From: Bryobacterales bacterium
Lineage (GTDB): Bacteria > Acidobacteriota > Terriglobia > Bryobacterales > Bryobacteraceae
NCBI GenBank assembly: GCA_020853155.1
Contig: JADYZL010000489.1
Location: 1 to 6,704 of the forward strand
Direction: 5' to 3'
Length of the DNA: 6,704 nt
Shown here: in pieces, positions 6,663-6,704 of the stretch
How positions within the stretch are numbered: the first letter of the stretch is position 1
Layout: the number at the start of each line of letters is the position of its first letter
Position numbers and translations under genes: made by a program
The notes under the pieces: generated by a model
The model's input: only the letters and a program-made list of their open reading frames with translations
What the model was told of the DNA's origin: nothing
Database searches by the model: none

Positions 6663-6704
6663 AAGTGGCCCTCAACTAACGGAGATGGCCCCGAACTAAG
6701 CGAG
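6661..6704 (+). repeat. Tandem imperfect 20-bp repeats at the right edge (possible mobile-element end)
   Basis: Two adjacent 20-bp units (6661-6680 and 6681-6700) share GGA, TGGCCC and AACTAA at the same phase, 15 of 20 bases identical. A third unit may begin at 6701 (CGAG against GGAG) and is cut by the window edge. Spaced GGA-n-n-TGGCCC repeats at about 20-bp steps resemble the multiple terminal repeats bound by the IstA transposase at IS21-family ends; this is recalled family knowledge, and no transposase is in view. Alternatives are an operator array or a longer tandem repeat. Confidence 0.5.

Noticed and set aside
1..6704. A defence, CRISPR, toxin-antitoxin or otherwise new multi-gene system
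   Set aside because: The complete genes are recognisable housekeeping enzymes plus one PEP-CTERM protein; no repeat-spacer array, transposase, small paired ORFs or effector domains are visible.

Overview
The window looks like chromosomal DNA from a GC-rich Gram-negative bacterium with a housekeeping core and a less settled right-hand edge. An Acidobacteriota-like host is my best guess. It rests on the high GC content, the PEP-CTERM sorting signal, an anhydromuropeptide-recycling kinase (which implies a recycled peptidoglycan layer) and the general look of the proteins. No marker here proves the phylum.

Layout from left to right: (1) positions 1-704, minus strand, hold the N-terminal 234 residues of an exported protein with the residue pattern of an M14-type zinc carboxypeptidase or deacylase; its C-terminus lies outside the window. 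(2) A 75-bp divergent intergenic region (705-779) follows. (3) A tight plus-strand cluster comes next: glutamate dehydrogenase (780-2063), mutS (2103-4709) and anmK (4706-5875). The gap between the first two is 39 bp, and mutS and anmK overlap by 4 bp at an ATGA. This is probably one transcript joining amino-acid/nitrogen metabolism, mismatch repair and cell-wall recycling. (4) A convergent gap (5876-5950) carries an intrinsic terminator that has its T-run on the minus strand. (5) A minus-strand gene (stop at 5951, start probably at 6607) encodes a small secreted PEP-CTERM protein. (6) The last ~55 bp contain a perfect 12-bp palindrome followed by two adjacent, imperfect 20-bp direct repeats that run off the window; they may be the end of a mobile element or an operator array.

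The three central genes are complete and have all the family motifs I looked for, so they appear functional. I see no tRNA, rRNA, CRISPR array or transposase gene. I find no convincing evidence for a new multi-gene system. The items most worth a second look are the right-edge repeats, the M14-like exported protein and the calcium-loop-like motif in the PEP-CTERM protein.
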